Assembly (NCBI RefSeq): GCF_947172395.1
Contig: NC_069098.1
Span: 4,333,001 to 4,397,000, forward strand
DNA from: Bicyclus anynana
Lineage: Eukaryota; Arthropoda; Insecta; Lepidoptera; Nymphalidae
Length of the DNA: 64,000 nucleotides
Direction of reading: 5' to 3'
Positions 11,870-22,640 of this stretch are shown piece by piece (the first letter of the stretch is position 1; every line of letters begins with the position of its first letter). The notes under the pieces are model-generated. The model did no database searches. It saw only the letters and a list, made by a program, of their open reading frames with translations, and was not told where the DNA came from. The translations under genes were made by a program, and so were the position numbers.

Positions 11870-12520
11870 TCTGAATAGCGTTCTATTCGTGAGTAAGTAT
11901 ATCTACTTGCAACTATGTTTCAGAAATTGCATCTATATAAATTAAATTCCTTTATAATGAATGATTTATAAATAAATTAAATATAAAATATTTGGTCATT
12001 TTCCATTTTATTAGTAACGGAGATAGCAATGTTAGTAAATTACATTTAACTTATCCTACATAGGTGATAATAAAATACTGAAATTAACTTAATTCTTCGA
12101 GCAGTGATTCAGACTGACAGTCGAATCTGTTCTGCAGCTTGCAACATATAGTAAAAAGCATGCAACGTGCAGCATGGTTAAGTACCTATTTATATGTTTA
12201 AATTTTTTGGCGTTTTTTTTAAATGAAAACAAAATAATACAGCAGAGCGTTAAATTTACATAAATACTTTCGTTCCCCGTAGTTTTTTATTCAGTTAACT
12301 TGTATCGTTATTCCGTAACGACTTTTACTAAAAGTTTTCCGGCTTTTCTCACAGGGAAAATATTCGTAGGTTCAAGTGGATTTTGAAGTTTTTTTAAATA
12401 GTTTTTCATTATTACTTTTTTAAAGTATAAATTGATAATAGAGTTTTCATTTTTAGTGATAATAATCCAAGTGTTTTTGGTTTTGTGTTTTAGAATTGCT
12501 AATATTAAAAAAGTTAACAG
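11870..12520. other. AT-rich DNA, nothing recognised
   Basis: No repeat match within the window. The overlapping small frames on both strands near 12310-12560 are chance. Confidence 0.45.
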
Positions 12521-12521
12521 T

Positions 12522-12671
12522 AATGGTGACCCCGCACCAGAAATCGCAGTGTTGGTCAATCCCCCACCAGGTGGACTGACGACACCAAGCGAGTCGCAGG
12601 TATTCGCTGTATGCAGGCAGCTCAGGATCGTGATGTTTGGAAGTCCCTACAAAAGGCCTATGTCCTACAGT
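12522..12671 (+). pseudogene. RTE-type LINE 3' tail fragment
   Basis: GGTGACCCCGCACCAGAAATC, CAGGTGGACTGACGACA, GGAAGTCCCTACAAAAGGCC: the last codons of an RTE-like reverse transcriptase. It matches 54336-54632, 19885-20097 and, in reverse, 13668-13916. It lacks the triplet tail. Confidence 0.7.
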
Positions 12672-12770
12672 ATACGCAGATACGTTAGTAAATTCATTTC
12701 AAAATTTATCAAACTGTCTGTTTTACTAGAGAATTCAACAAAATGTGTCAAATTAATATAATTTCACCGC

Positions 12771-12958
12771 GGCTAGTTGCCTCGACTGGTGACAGAAGGG
12801 CTGGCTCATTTTTTGCGCGAAGGATCAGCCTGGCTGTCCAGCGCGGAAATGCAGCCAGTATTCTTGCCACCATTCCACGTGGGCATGATTTGTATAGTTA
12901 TTAGGATAAGTTAGCTTAAGTTCCATATTGTATTCTTTATCAATAAAAAAAAAATCCC
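12771..12958 (+). pseudogene. LINE C-terminal fragment with poly(A) tail
   Basis: The frame reads DRRAGSFFARRISLAVQRGN followed by AASILATIP, then a short 3' UTR with AATAAA and an A run at about 12944-12955. The reverse strand at 61903-62030 encodes a close relative (DRRAGSFPAQSISLAIQR). The shared reading frame and A tail show a retrotransposon 3' end; clade unassigned. Confidence 0.6.
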
Positions 12959-12964
12959 TTGAAA

Positions 12965-13030
12965 AAACAAAGATAGTGCAATGAATTTGATGTCAAAGTT
13001 GCGTAAATGCACCTTTAACAAGTAAATTCA
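12965..13030 (+). repeat. Two-copy short repeat (AAACAAAGATA..GCAATGAATTT), copy 1
   Basis: Diverged match, same orientation, to 40325-40390: AAACAAAGATAGTGCAATGA, then ATGTCAAAG. Class unknown. Confidence 0.45.
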
Positions 13031-13660
13031 GCAGTGGTTGTCTCGACATGATGATGATGAAGGACAGTAAGATAAATAATTAATCTCAATAATATTTAGT
13101 TTCCGCGTAAAATAGAAAATGAATGAACATCACAATTTCGTTGGTTGGGTCCTTTAAATGCGGCCATAAAATACGCGATATTTACGGTCACATAAACATT
13201 CCAATCACGTTATTGCTTTACGAGCATTTTTCCACTTTCATAATAGTGTGAAGCGTTTCGGCTCGTAAATTGTGAAGTGCCAGCGAATGTCCGGGAGCTG
13301 CGTTTTTGCTGGCTCCGTTAAGCTGTAAATGAGGGCTTTTTGGAGTGCCGCGTTTAAATATGGTGCAGTCGAATTAATTAACTGTCGAATGGTGTAAAAT
13401 TGTACAGCTACTTGGTATAGACAAGGTGGGCGGGCAAATCGTATATACCATTGTAGCAATTTCACTTGTCTTTATTGTATTGTTGTTGGTAAAACCCGAT
13501 CGTGGAAAGAGGATTATGTTTTTCGACTGTCTGAACATGAACACTCTGTATCCATTGATCCATCCTCTATCATCATCCATTGATACTTTCTACGTAATTA
13601 CTGAACAACCCCTTATTCGTTCAGTGATTTAAGCAATTGAGTCGGCTATGTCATATATTA
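13031..13660. other. Non-coding DNA
   Basis: Small overlapping frames on both strands at 13238-13632 are unrecognised and mutually exclusive. No repeat match seen. Confidence 0.4.
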
Positions 13661-13667
13661 TGGTTAT

Positions 13668-14285
13668 CTTTATGATTATCAGCTGATGGACGTCCGCTGC
13701 TGGACCTGGCGTCTTGCATGGACTTCCAAACACAATGGTTAGAGCAGCCAGCATGCTGCGGCTCACTGCAACCTGCTTGATGTCCTTAGTCCACCTAGTG
13801 GGGAGTCGACCAACACTGCGCTTTCCGGTGCGGGGTCGCCATTCCAGGACCGTGGTATCCCAAATTTCATTGGCCCTACGAGCTATGTGCTTGCCCATTG
13901 CCACTTCAGCTTCGTGACTAGCTAAGCTATGTCTTTGTTTCGTCTGCGGATCACTTCAATTCTGATTCGATCACGCAGAGAAACTCTAAGCATAGCTCGC
14001 TCTGTCGCCCACTGAGTGACATTGAGCCTTCTTCTTCTTTTAGTCATAGTTAGCGACCAAGTCTCGCATCCGTAGGCCATCACTGCCAACAGTGGCTTAT
14101 CTCTTCAATTCTGATTCGATCACGCAGAGAAACTCCAAGCATAGCTCGCTCTGTCGCCCACTGAGTGACATTGAGCCTTCTTCTTCATTTATTAAGGGTC
14201 ATAGTTAGCGACCAAGTCTCGCATCCGTAGGCCATTACTGCCAACAGTGGCTCAGTTCGAAGTCGTTCGTCTTCAGGCACTGAGG
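13668..14285 (-). pseudogene. RTE-type LINE 3' region with internal tandem duplication
   Basis: The minus-strand frame includes KHIARRANEIWDTTVLEWRP and GRLPTRWTKDIKQVA, the conserved C-terminus of RTE-clade reverse transcriptases, and ends near an imperfect triplet tail at about 13660-13680. Upstream in the element, a segment of about 145 bases is present twice in tandem (13954-14097 and 14103-14252). Stops and duplication make it a dead copy. Confidence 0.75.
13954..14252. repeat. Tandem duplication of about 145 bp inside the LINE fragment
   Basis: CTTCAATTCTGATTCGATCA to CCAACAGTGGCT occurs twice in direct tandem with few substitutions and a short indel near 14190 (ATTTATTAAGGG against TTTTA). 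A recent local event, probably by slippage or unequal exchange. Confidence 0.85.
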
Positions 14286-14320
14286 AATTTTAGACGTAAT
14301 TCTATCGTAACGTTATTATT

Positions 14321-14648
14321 CGTCGTCGTCGTCGTCGTTATCAACCCATATACGGCTCACTGCTGAGCTCGAGTCTCCTCTCAGAATGAGAGGGTTTAGG
14401 CCAATAGTCCACCACGCTGGCCCAATGCGGATTGGCAGACTTCACACACGCAGAGAATTAAGAAATTTTCTGGTGTGCAGGTTTCCTCACGATGTTCTCC
14501 TTCACCGTTAGAGACACGTGATATTTAATTTCTTAAAATGCACACAACTGAAAAGTTGGAGGTGCATGCCCCGGACCGGATTCGAACCCACACCCTCTGG
14601 AATCGGAGGCAGAGGTCATATCCACTGGGCTATCAAGGCTATCAAGGC
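14321..14648 (-). mobile_element. tRNA-headed SINE, type 1 (Metulj-like), full length
   Basis: The minus strand starts GATAGCCCAGTGGATATGAC (box A side), carries GGGTTCGAATCCGGTCCGGG (box B) and TTTTCAGTTGTGTGCATTTT, and ends TCTCATTCTGAGAGG, GAGCCG.ATATGGGTTGAT and a (CGA)n/(ACG)n tail (14322-14340). The head resembles a tRNA but is too diverged to be a gene. Confidence 0.85.
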
Positions 14649-14649
14649 A

Positions 14650-15595
14650 CGTTATTATTATTATTGGCTAATTGTTCTAACAAGAATCAAAATAAGCCTA
14701 GATAACTCACAGTAAAGTGGTCGGACTCATCACCGGGGTAGTGGTACGATTCCCAAACTCCTAATATAGTTTTTCTAACTAATAGAGGGAAATGGGAATG
14801 TTGGTCATTTAAAAAAAAAGATAAATATTAAAAAAACGTTTTATCACTTATAAATGTCTACTACAATATAGCAAACCTAATTTATTTGCAAATTTGTAAC
14901 TGAAATGAAAACTGAGTACAATTTAATCGGGCTACCATTTTATTCAACTGTCAGTGGCAGTTTTCGACCAGGGAAGCTTTTACAGCGTCCTTGTTTTTGT
15001 TTCGTCAACTTTTGGTTTTGCTATGTACGTAATCCTCTAGTGTTTGTTTTGTTATATACTCAACTAGTGAACACTCGACTATGTCTGCGATAAAACTATT
15101 TAAACTTTCATTGTGGTCGACCATCTTTAGTAGATAAAATGGGTATTAAGTTATCCTTAAAAGATAGATAAATACGTTAACTATATCGGACTTTTTTTTG
15201 ATATATAATAGGCGAATATTTTAACATGCATTGTTTTGATTTTGAATAGAAATTTGTCTAGGCAATTTACTTCATAAAAAAGTAAAATTGTTTACTTTGT
15301 AAAATAAGTACGAGTACATAGCGAGTTCTATAATAATACCTTCTAAGTTCCTATTTTTTTTTTAAATTTAGAATAATCCGCGACAAGAATTAATCATATA
15401 AAATTAATTCCATTATTTTGCTCAAAAGCTTTGTAGTAGAAATAATCTAATATATTGCATGATATTAGATAAAGTAGAGAATAAAATGGTGCATAACTTG
15501 TTAAAATACTCGGCTCTCTATTATACGAGTAAAACTCACTTCGTTCGTTTTATAAAATGCTCTTTGTAGTTTGTCAGTTTGTTTTATAACATTTA
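14650..15595. other. AT-rich DNA, nothing recognised
   Basis: Only AT-rich sequence between two SINEs; no repeat match within the window. Confidence 0.45.
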
Positions 15596-15596
15596 T

Positions 15597-15907
15597 GAGA
15601 GTCGTGATAGCCCAGTGGAAATGACCTCCGCCTTCTATTCCGAGGGCGTAGGTTCGAATTTGGTCCGGGCATGCACCTCATGGTACACTTTTCAGTGATC
15701 TGCATTTTAACAAAGTAAATATCACTTTTCTCAAATGGAGAAGGAAAACATCGCGAGGAAATCTATAAACTTGAGAATTTTCCTAATTCTCTACGCGTGT
15801 AACGTCTACAAATTCACATTAGCCAGCGTGGTGGACTAAGGCCCCCTTTTATTCTGAGAAATACCGACTCGTGCTCAATAGTGGTTTGTTAATGATGATG
15901 ATGATGT
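15597..15907 (+). mobile_element. tRNA-headed SINE, type 1, full length, diverged
   Basis: GAGAGTCGTGATAGCCCAGT through GGTTCGAATTTGGTCCGGGC to an (ATG)n tail at 15893-15907. Many substitutions relative to 61599-61903, hence an older insertion. Confidence 0.85.
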
Positions 15908-16507
15908 TTCATAATGTTCTTAATATATTACTATACGCCTCATATTTTGGTAAATAGTGTAAAGATACAAATCTTTAAGTTCTCTATCAGGAGTTGAGTA
16001 ATAAATTATATTCTATTCCATTCTAAAGTTCTATAGTTCAGTGTTGGAGAAATTCAATAAAAGCATTTCGATGTTAGACTAAAGAAAAGTAATGGTATCT
16101 GTATTGGATGTAGACTCCACCGGTGGGTTGGGAGGGCGCCATACGTTCGTTCACCTCCTAATAGCATTCTAAATGTTTAATGAGATTCTTTGCCAGTTGA
16201 TGGATTCGGCACTAACTCGCTGAGTGCCTTTTAACTTCGTATGTAGATTTAGTTTGGTATCACTCAACGTGAGATTTACATTAGTTTATTTTTATTGAAT
16301 TGAGTATTGAGCCCATAACAATAACAAAAAACATGGTTCTCTAGTGTTTTTTAGGAATTTTCGAAATCGGTTAAGTAGATACCAGATCATTAAATCTTAA
16401 TACCTATTTATAGTTACCTACGAGGCGTTTTCTTCATTAAGAAAATAAATTATATCCAGTTTTTTATCTTGTTACTACTAATTTATTATTGGTATATTGT
16501 TTGTAAA

Positions 16508-16791
16508 GAGCCCTGGTAGCCCAGTGGATTATAACACGTGCCTTAGATTCAAAGGGCGCAGGTTCAAATTTGGTCCGGGCTCCTACATATTTTTTGTTAT
16601 ATGTGCATTTTGAAGCAAAAACACTGTAAGGAAACTTGCATAAGTACTTGAAAATTTTCAAAATTTTCTACGTATATAAAGTCTGCCAATCCGCATTTGG
16701 TCAGCGTGGTGGACTATTAGCCTAACTCCTCTCATTCTGAGAGGAGTTTCGTGCTCAACAGTGAGCCGAATATGGGTTGTTAATGCTAATG
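16508..16791 (+). mobile_element. tRNA-headed SINE, type 1, full length, diverged
   Basis: GAGCCCTGGTAGCCCAGTGG, GGTTCAAATTTGGTCCGGGC and GAGCCGAATATGGGTTGTTA in order, with deletions in the middle. The small reverse-strand frame here is a by-product. Confidence 0.85.
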
Positions 16792-16794
16792 TTT

Positions 16795-17580
16795 TGGAGA
16801 AACAGGGTGTAGACGCACTTTGTCGAAAGAGATAAGCTCAATATTTCATATAGCTACCCTAAATTCCAAGTCATGACATTGTGAGTCTTTGCCACATTAA
16901 CCACTATACCAACGAGGTAGCGTCAATAGAATAGATACGTTAGTTTTTAATAATAGAATAGGGCAATTTCCATTTTCATCCTCACGTTAATCGTTACGCG
17001 ACTCTAGGGCTCACTCACACAGCTTAAAATTAACACCCACACCGCTAAATATTAACGACGTCATTACACGAGCTGCCTCCATCCTAGCTTCGTTGTGTTC
17101 TCGTCACCGCCGGCTTTAATAAATTTATCTTGTCAGAGGGAATATTAAGCAAGTTTAGGAACAAATTACGAGCACAAAGTTGTTCCCACCTTCCAAGTTG
17201 GCGCGTAATTACAGCGGCATTTGGCCTAATGTCCCTCCGAGCGCGTCGTATCGCGGCGCAGCCCATATCACGGATCCGTTTTGGTGCAAACGAGCATAGA
17301 TAACCGGTTTATTGCTTGACGTGTTGCCAGAACTCCCTCCATCCTTGGGAATCAATAAGCTCACGGGTTAGGTTGATCTCACATTTATACGCGCATAACT
17401 TTTCCGCACGTTCGTCTAATGCCCAACGTCGTGCAAGTCTAGACTATCGCGAAGCCAAGCCCAAAGTGAGTACCGAAGTCGGTGTTAGTGTAAAACTCCC
17501 CTAAGAGCTTATACTATCCAACAATATTATCAAGATTAGGCATTACGCATTTGATCAGTACATACAAATTCAATTATTTG
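16795..17580. other. Non-repetitive, GC-richer stretch around 16980-17510
   Basis: More GC-rich than its surroundings and without matches to repeats in this window. It contains only short unrecognised frames on both strands (17084-17266, 17316-17504). A candidate conserved non-coding or cryptic exon segment, but I see no splice-bounded coding pattern. Confidence 0.3.
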
Positions 17581-17584
17581 TAAA

Positions 17585-17760
17585 TAGCTGACGACCGCGA
17601 CTTCGTCTGCCCTTAGACCTCTTTAATCCGGCCCTATTGCAAAATCTGTTCTTAGCGGATACCTTCAACTATAGACTACCTCCCTGCTAAATTTCATGTT
17701 TATACGTCATCCGGTTTTCAAAATTTCGTGATGAAAACCTTTTGCATATAATTATTAAGA
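17585..17760 (-). mobile_element. Helitron-type fragment, family C
   Basis: As read, begins TAGCTGACGACCGCGACTTC and includes CTACCTCCCTGCTAAATTTC, the reverse of the element end at 26382-26462 (TTTGGCAGGGAGGTAGTTTA to GCGGGCGTCTGCTAG). Confidence 0.55.
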
Positions 17761-17769
17761 TAAGATTAG

Positions 17770-18900
17770 AACTTTCTAAGCAGAAGTATACTGACTTTTG
17801 CTCAATTGCCGTTGACTATATATTTATTTAGTTGAACTTGCAATCCTGCATTAGAGCAGCGTGAAGGATCTAAGTTACAAATTCCCTTGCTCAGGCTCTC
17901 CTGACCACTACACTACACCATTTTTTGTCAGACTTCTTTGTCACTTTAAAGGGTCATAAAAATTTAGATAGTGCAATATCTTGTCAAAATGGTAGGTATT
18001 GATAAAGGTCGTAAACATTTCGCTGGCGTATAATTATTTGCGTTTAGTGCGGATCAAACGTGAATAGATAGATGGGCGACTAGCTTGAAGTGCACATACT
18101 TAGGTTCAGGTCAATAAACGGTCTCCGAATCTAAGCACTGAACCGATGCCAGTGTTCCGCCAAGTCCTTATATTAAACGCTGTTTTATTGTCTCTGCTAG
18201 AGCTATAAAACTTCCGCAACAACTACTTTTGTAAAATAAAACTGAATGAACTGAATCATTTCGTCGCGGCGCGGTTGCTTCGTGGTTTTTATTTGTAACT
18301 GGCAACTCTAAAATGGCGTTTCGCTACATTGTTGATAAACTTTTTGTTGTTACAATTTGCTTTAGGAGTTGAATGTTTAATTTGTTATGTGCAGAAGTGG
18401 ATTTACTTACAGTCACTTATAAATTTCGAGAACTCCGTTTGGTTTGGATTTTGTGGTAAGGTGACAGACCAAGAACGTTAGTGTATAGTGAAAGTTCGTT
18501 TTGTTGAAGAATGCTCCTTACCTTAAGATTTACATACCAACGTTCTGTTTGGCATACAAATTAAAAATACTTCCAAAAGGAGACAAACTATTCTGCATAT
18601 TCAGTAATGACAAAGTGACAAATCTGCGTATCCAGGCAGATTCTTCTTGCGTGTGTAAGATTGGCTTTTACAAGTCATGGCTTGATTGTGATCTCACTTA
18701 ATATAAGTGATGACCAATCAAGATGTTAGCGTGCTAACTTGCCAGTGTAGTTTATTCAACTATCGACTCGACTGGTTTCTGAGAAACACTGAAATCTTCA
18801 GTTTTGTTTTCTTTGTTCTTCTTTAAAGGTACTTAAACTAGTAAGTAGTTGTTTTACATGCAATGTATCGTGTAACGTGCCGTGCTTGTAAGGATGAGCC
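17770..18900. other. Non-coding DNA with a SINE type 2 scrap
   Basis: About 18690-18745 (ATCTCACTTAATATAAGTGAT, GTGCTAACTTGCCAGT) resembles the 3' part of SINE type 2 in reverse. Nothing else recognised. Confidence 0.35.
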
Positions 18901-18909
18901 TCTAGCGCA

Positions 18910-19110
18910 GTACCAGGCTCGCAGTGGTAGCTAGGAGTGTCACCGGCGCTGTGAAACGTAGCATGTAGGTTAAGGGCCCTCCACGCTTTGTTAGCGCGCT
19001 CTAATCACTGCCGGCCCTCAGAGGCAAGCGACTCAAGGGCTCGTGGCGCACTAGCGTTTTGTGCATCACCTCTTTGCCGTATCTCCTACCACTCTATGCT
19101 CGCCTGGTAC
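18910..19110. repeat. GC-rich inverted-repeat segment
   Basis: GTACCAGGC (18910) and TGGTAG..AGGAG are mirrored by CTCCTACCA and GCCTGGTAC (19083-19110). The 200 bases between are clearly more GC-rich than the flanks. Arms are short and imperfect; possibly an old DNA-transposon remnant. Confidence 0.4.
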
Positions 19111-19767
19111 CTGCTTTCTGATTAGCAAAGAAAAATCTAAATAGGCATAATGTTCCAACAGTCTTTTATTTGCAAAAAATGGATCTTTAGAAGCGAAACA
19201 AAATGAAACGAAAGAATGCTTATTTTAAATTATATAGTATATGTATATTATGTTATTAATTAAGTTAATATTAATATTGACTCTACTTTTCCCACAAAGT
19301 ATGATTAGGTACATTTGAGGTTAGGAATGTAGAATTAAGCATAACTTGGATAGCTGCCAGCTTTTACCGGCCAAATCTATGTGACCTTTGTGACCTTTGT
19401 GATTTATTGCTGCATAGTCAAATATGCTATTTTAATATAGGTAATATTGAAATATTTCAATAAAAAGGTACATGCATTATATTATAAATCTCAAACTAAA
19501 CGCCACTCTTATGTACGAATAGGTACATAAGAGTAATTATTTTCAACCGTTTTTTTTGTTATTTACGAGTATAAGGAAGGATAGCTTCAGACCTTTAAAA
19601 TAATTTGAATCTCTAAAATAATTGATTACCTGCATTTGAAGTAAAATTCGTGACCAAATAGTTAATTTATTATAATTTTCAGCTCTTTACGTTTAATTAA
19701 ATAAATGTCTTATAAAAGATGTTATTTTTACTGAGATATAAATAAATAGGATAATATTTATAATTAA

Positions 19768-19855
19768 CTAGCGGACGCCTGCAACTTCGTTAGCGTGATT
19801 TTTACATAAATCCCACGAAAACCAGGGATTTTTCGGGGATAAAAAGTAGCTATCC
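19768..19855 (-). mobile_element. Helitron-type end fragment
   Basis: CTAGCGGACGCCTGCAACTT as read is the reversed 3' terminus; GATTTTTCGGGGATAAAAAG is internal sequence of the family-B element at 335-550. Confidence 0.6.
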
Positions 19856-19884
19856 TCTATCTACCAGTGAAAGCTCTATCTACC

Positions 19885-20097
19885 AGAAATGGACGTTGGG
19901 GTACCAAAGTGCCGGAATGGCGAACCTTGAAACCCGCACTAGAAAACGCAGTGTTGAGCGACCCCCTATCAGGTGGACAGACGACATTATGCGAGTAGCA
20001 GGGATTCGCTGGATCGTGATGTTTAGAAGTCTCTACAAAAGGCCTATGTCCCTGCAGTGGACGTCCGTTGGCTGATATGATAATGTTGATGATGATT
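19885..20097 (+). pseudogene. RTE-type LINE 3' tail
   Basis: ATGGACGTTGGGGTACCAAA, CGCACTAGAAAACGCAGTG, GGTGGACAGACGACATTATG and CAGTGGACGTCCGTTGGCTG followed by a degenerate TGATGATG tail. Same LINE tail as 54336-54632; 5' truncated. It abuts the Helitron end to its left. Confidence 0.75.
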
Positions 20098-20266
20098 GCT
20101 GTATTGATTAAAGGACAGATTAACGAATCCTCAAAAATATACAACGCATTAAGCAGAGCATCTGGTGTTGCAAATATCTAGCGGTGGTAATGACCTAACA
20201 TTAGTAAACCGCTTGCTCGTCTATATGATTAAAATCTTTAAAACGACTATAATCTGTAATAATAAC

Positions 20267-20588
20267 CATTGGTGGATTTACCGTAGGCTAAGTAGGTTGC
20301 AGCCTAGGGCGGCAGATTTCTGAGGACGGCAAATTTCTGAGGGCGGCAAATTTGGCCCAAATGGTTTTTATTACAGAAATAAAGAAAACTACTCTTATAA
20401 ACTTCAATGAAATTATAAAATTTTTTTAATCCTTGTACGGACTAAAAACATTAAAAGTCGCAATGTTACCGACAGATAAAATGTGTCTAATATTTTTTTT
20501 TGCGAATAATAGTGTCGAATTTCATAGGAAAGTAGGGGCGGCAAAAATTTAATAGCCTACTAGCGGCATATTTGTAAATCCGCCACTG
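20267..20588. mobile_element. hAT-type miniature element with 8-bp duplication
   Basis: Left end CATTGGTGGATTTAC and right end GTAAATCCGCCACTG are inverted repeats (13 of 15 positions). Both sides are flanked by ATAATAAC (20259-20266 and 20589-20596), the 8-bp duplication expected of hAT transposons. The GGGCGGCA motif is repeated near both ends. With 322 bp and no coding capacity, it needs a transposase in trans. Confidence 0.85.
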
Positions 20589-20740
20589 ATAATAACTTCA
20601 GTAGAACATAGCATCCATTATTGTTTTCGTAAAATTTATCGTCTCCTTAGTGACCGTGAGAGGAATTTGTAATTTGATTTTATGAGAGTTTTCGTTTGTG
20701 AATTGCGTAATGGACTGAATGCCTGCGACAGTCAGATTTA

Positions 20741-20781
20741 CCCCACATTCCCCAAACTTTTTCGGTTTGGGGAGTGTGGGG
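20741..20781. repeat. 16-bp hairpin
   Basis: CCCCACATTCCCCAAA (20741-20756) pairs with TTTGGGGAGTGTGGGG (20766-20781), one mismatch, 9-base loop. Confidence 0.8.
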
Positions 20782-20810
20782 CAAAGAAAAATTGTGAATT
20801 TTCACATATT

Positions 20811-20888
20811 TTCGTCACAAGAATGGTGTCTCGCCTTTCAATGGTGCCTAGTAATTAGTCAGTCTGGAGACACCATTCTTGTGACGAA
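20811..20888. repeat. Perfect 22-bp hairpin
   Basis: TTCGTCACAAGAATGGTGTC at 20811 onward pairs perfectly over 22 bases with 20867-20888, leaving a 34-base loop. It lies 29 bases from another hairpin. The size is compatible with a small-RNA precursor or the core of a fold-back element. Confidence 0.85.
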
Positions 20889-20920
20889 TATATCAAGAAA
20901 TACGTTTTATACAATGGGGA

Positions 20921-21018
20921 TGATCATCATCATTATTAACAACTCATATTCGGCTCACTGTTGTGCATGAGTCTCCTGTCAGAATGAGAGGCGTTAGGCC
21001 TTAGTCCACTACGCTCGC
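20921..21018 (-). mobile_element. SINE type 1, 3' fragment
   Basis: (ATC)n tail, AACTCATATTCGGCTCACTG, CTGTCAGAATGAGAGG, GTTAGGCCTTAGTCCACTAC: the reversed 3' third of the SINE. Confidence 0.8.
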
Positions 21019-21318
21019 AAATTTTAAGACTTCCATTAAGTAAGTCTAGCTAACGCAAGCTCTCTTTCTATAATCTTTTTACTTTCTCCACTGGGACTGA
21101 GAAAGTTTTTCTTTAATATTTTTTGGTTACTAATGTTCTCAAGTTTTGATTACTTCGTGTATTTTTGGGTTGAAATACACTTTCTCTTTTATAAATATGA
21201 AGGATGTATAGGCATTCGTTTTTCCTCGACTGTTGTTGTGTTTCGAGGAATATAATTTTTCAAAGCATAAAGATTTCCGACAAGCCAATAATGAGTTTGG
21301 TTTGCTTGTCCCCTGAAA

Positions 21319-21348
21319 GGGGGGTACCGGAAGGGAGGCGGGGAGGGG
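21319..21348 (+). repeat. G-rich tract, quadruplex candidate
   Basis: Four closely spaced G runs (GGGGGG, GGG, GGGG, GGGG) within 30 bases of otherwise AT-rich DNA. Confidence 0.45.
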
Positions 21349-21711
21349 AAAACTCATTTCCTAGCTGTCGGCGGAAGCCCAGCCGGCCAATAAGCATGGA
21401 AAAATTGTACATATTCAGAGATGTCTGGGAATTTTGAGCTGAAATTTTAAATTTCCTTTTTTCCCTCAAATATTATTTGGAGGTTTTTTTCAAGCGTATT
21501 CCTTCATTTATATGCTAACCATGTTTTGATGTTTAAAATATTGTTGTTAAAATTGTTCGCAATGGTTCAAAATCTTGTGAATATAGAAACATGATATAAA
21601 AGCAAGTAAGCAGGTAGATTTATTTATTTTATACTACTCGTAAATATAAAAATCTAATCTGTCAAGCAATTTTTGAATCAACAAAATTAACGAACGAAAA
21701 AATATACAATA

Positions 21712-21892
21712 CTAGCCGACGCCTTGCGGCTTCACCCGCGTAGTTCCCGTTCCCGTGACAATACGGCTATAAATTAATATGACACAAATTAACTTTTTAG
21801 TAGTAAATTAAATTTAAAAACCGATTCAGTAGATCCAAAGATTACCCCCTACTGTACCACAAACTTTACCTCTTTATAAAATTAGTATAGAT
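21712..21892 (-). mobile_element. Helitron-type element, near complete
   Basis: As read, CTAGCCGACGCCTTGCGGCT to TTATAAAATTAGTATAGAT, the reverse of the TC..CTAG layout, with diverged middle (ACTTTTTAGTAGTAAATT in place of CTTTCTAGTGGTAAAAG). Confidence 0.75.
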
Positions 21893-22450
21893 ATAAATAC
21901 CACAAACTGTAAATAAAATACGTTGCGTCGTTGCATTTAAGTTTCCGTCTAGCGTTCAACCAATCACAAAGGCTTAAAATACAGTCCTGTGATTGGTCGA
22001 ACACAGCCGCGTTCAAGGCGTGAATAGATTAATGTGCGCTATGCTACAATTTCAAGATTCGCAGTTACGCGATTTGTTGGGCACATTACGAGCGTGCGTC
22101 CAGGAGTCTGGCACACTTCCAGGGTAGTTGGCAACGACACATGTAGGACACCAAGTTTTAACATAACGATGTCTCTGGAGAGATCATCTAAATGTTTTTG
22201 TAGGCTGTTAACATTGTGTGCTTTTTTATGACCTTTTATTCAACTTTTGTTTTAAGCATGTACGAAAACGCTTCTATGTCAGCCTATACAGAACCAGACT
22301 ACAAGGCCAATCCAATTGCAGTGAGGAGTGCGACAGGGAGATATGATCTCCCCGAAGCTATTTACCACTGCATTAGAAGACATCTTTAAGTTTCTGGACT
22401 GGAATGAATAAAGCAGGCCACATACTTCGAAACGACGTTGGGGTCTGGTC

Positions 22451-22500
22451 AGGAGATGTTAATTCTACAACGTGCAATCGTTGTAGAGTCAACATCTCCT
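22451..22500. repeat. 22-bp imperfect hairpin joined to a widespread repeat
   Basis: AGGAGATGTT..TCTACAACG is mirrored by CGTTGTAGAGTCAACATCTCC around the loop TGCAAT (22473-22478). The right arm continues into GGATGCTCCGGTTTCGGGCT, the repeat described next, so this is probably a fold-back junction of two inverted copies. Confidence 0.7.
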
Positions 22501-22640
22501 GAGGATGCTCCGGTTTCGGGCTGAAACGTACGTAGAGAGTATTTTGTCGGACCTGGGTGACGTTGTCGCATGGGTTCGTCGATTTTTCGCGGATGATAGC
22601 AAAATAAATAAATTATTATATATTATTATTATATATATGA
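22480..22640 (+). repeat. Repeat ending in TAT/ATA tract
   Basis: GAGGATGCTCCGGTTTCGGG, GACCTGGGTGACGTTGTCGC, CGGATGATAGCAAAATAAAT and then an ATT/TAT microsatellite: a combination I recall as common in lepidopteran genomes, probably the 3' end of a retroposon or LINE. Confidence 0.5.

Noticed and set aside
13951..14340. CRISPR-like or satellite array
   Set aside because: Only two tandem copies of about 145 bp inside a LINE relic, plus a short CGT microsatellite that is a SINE tail. No spaced short repeats anywhere in the window.
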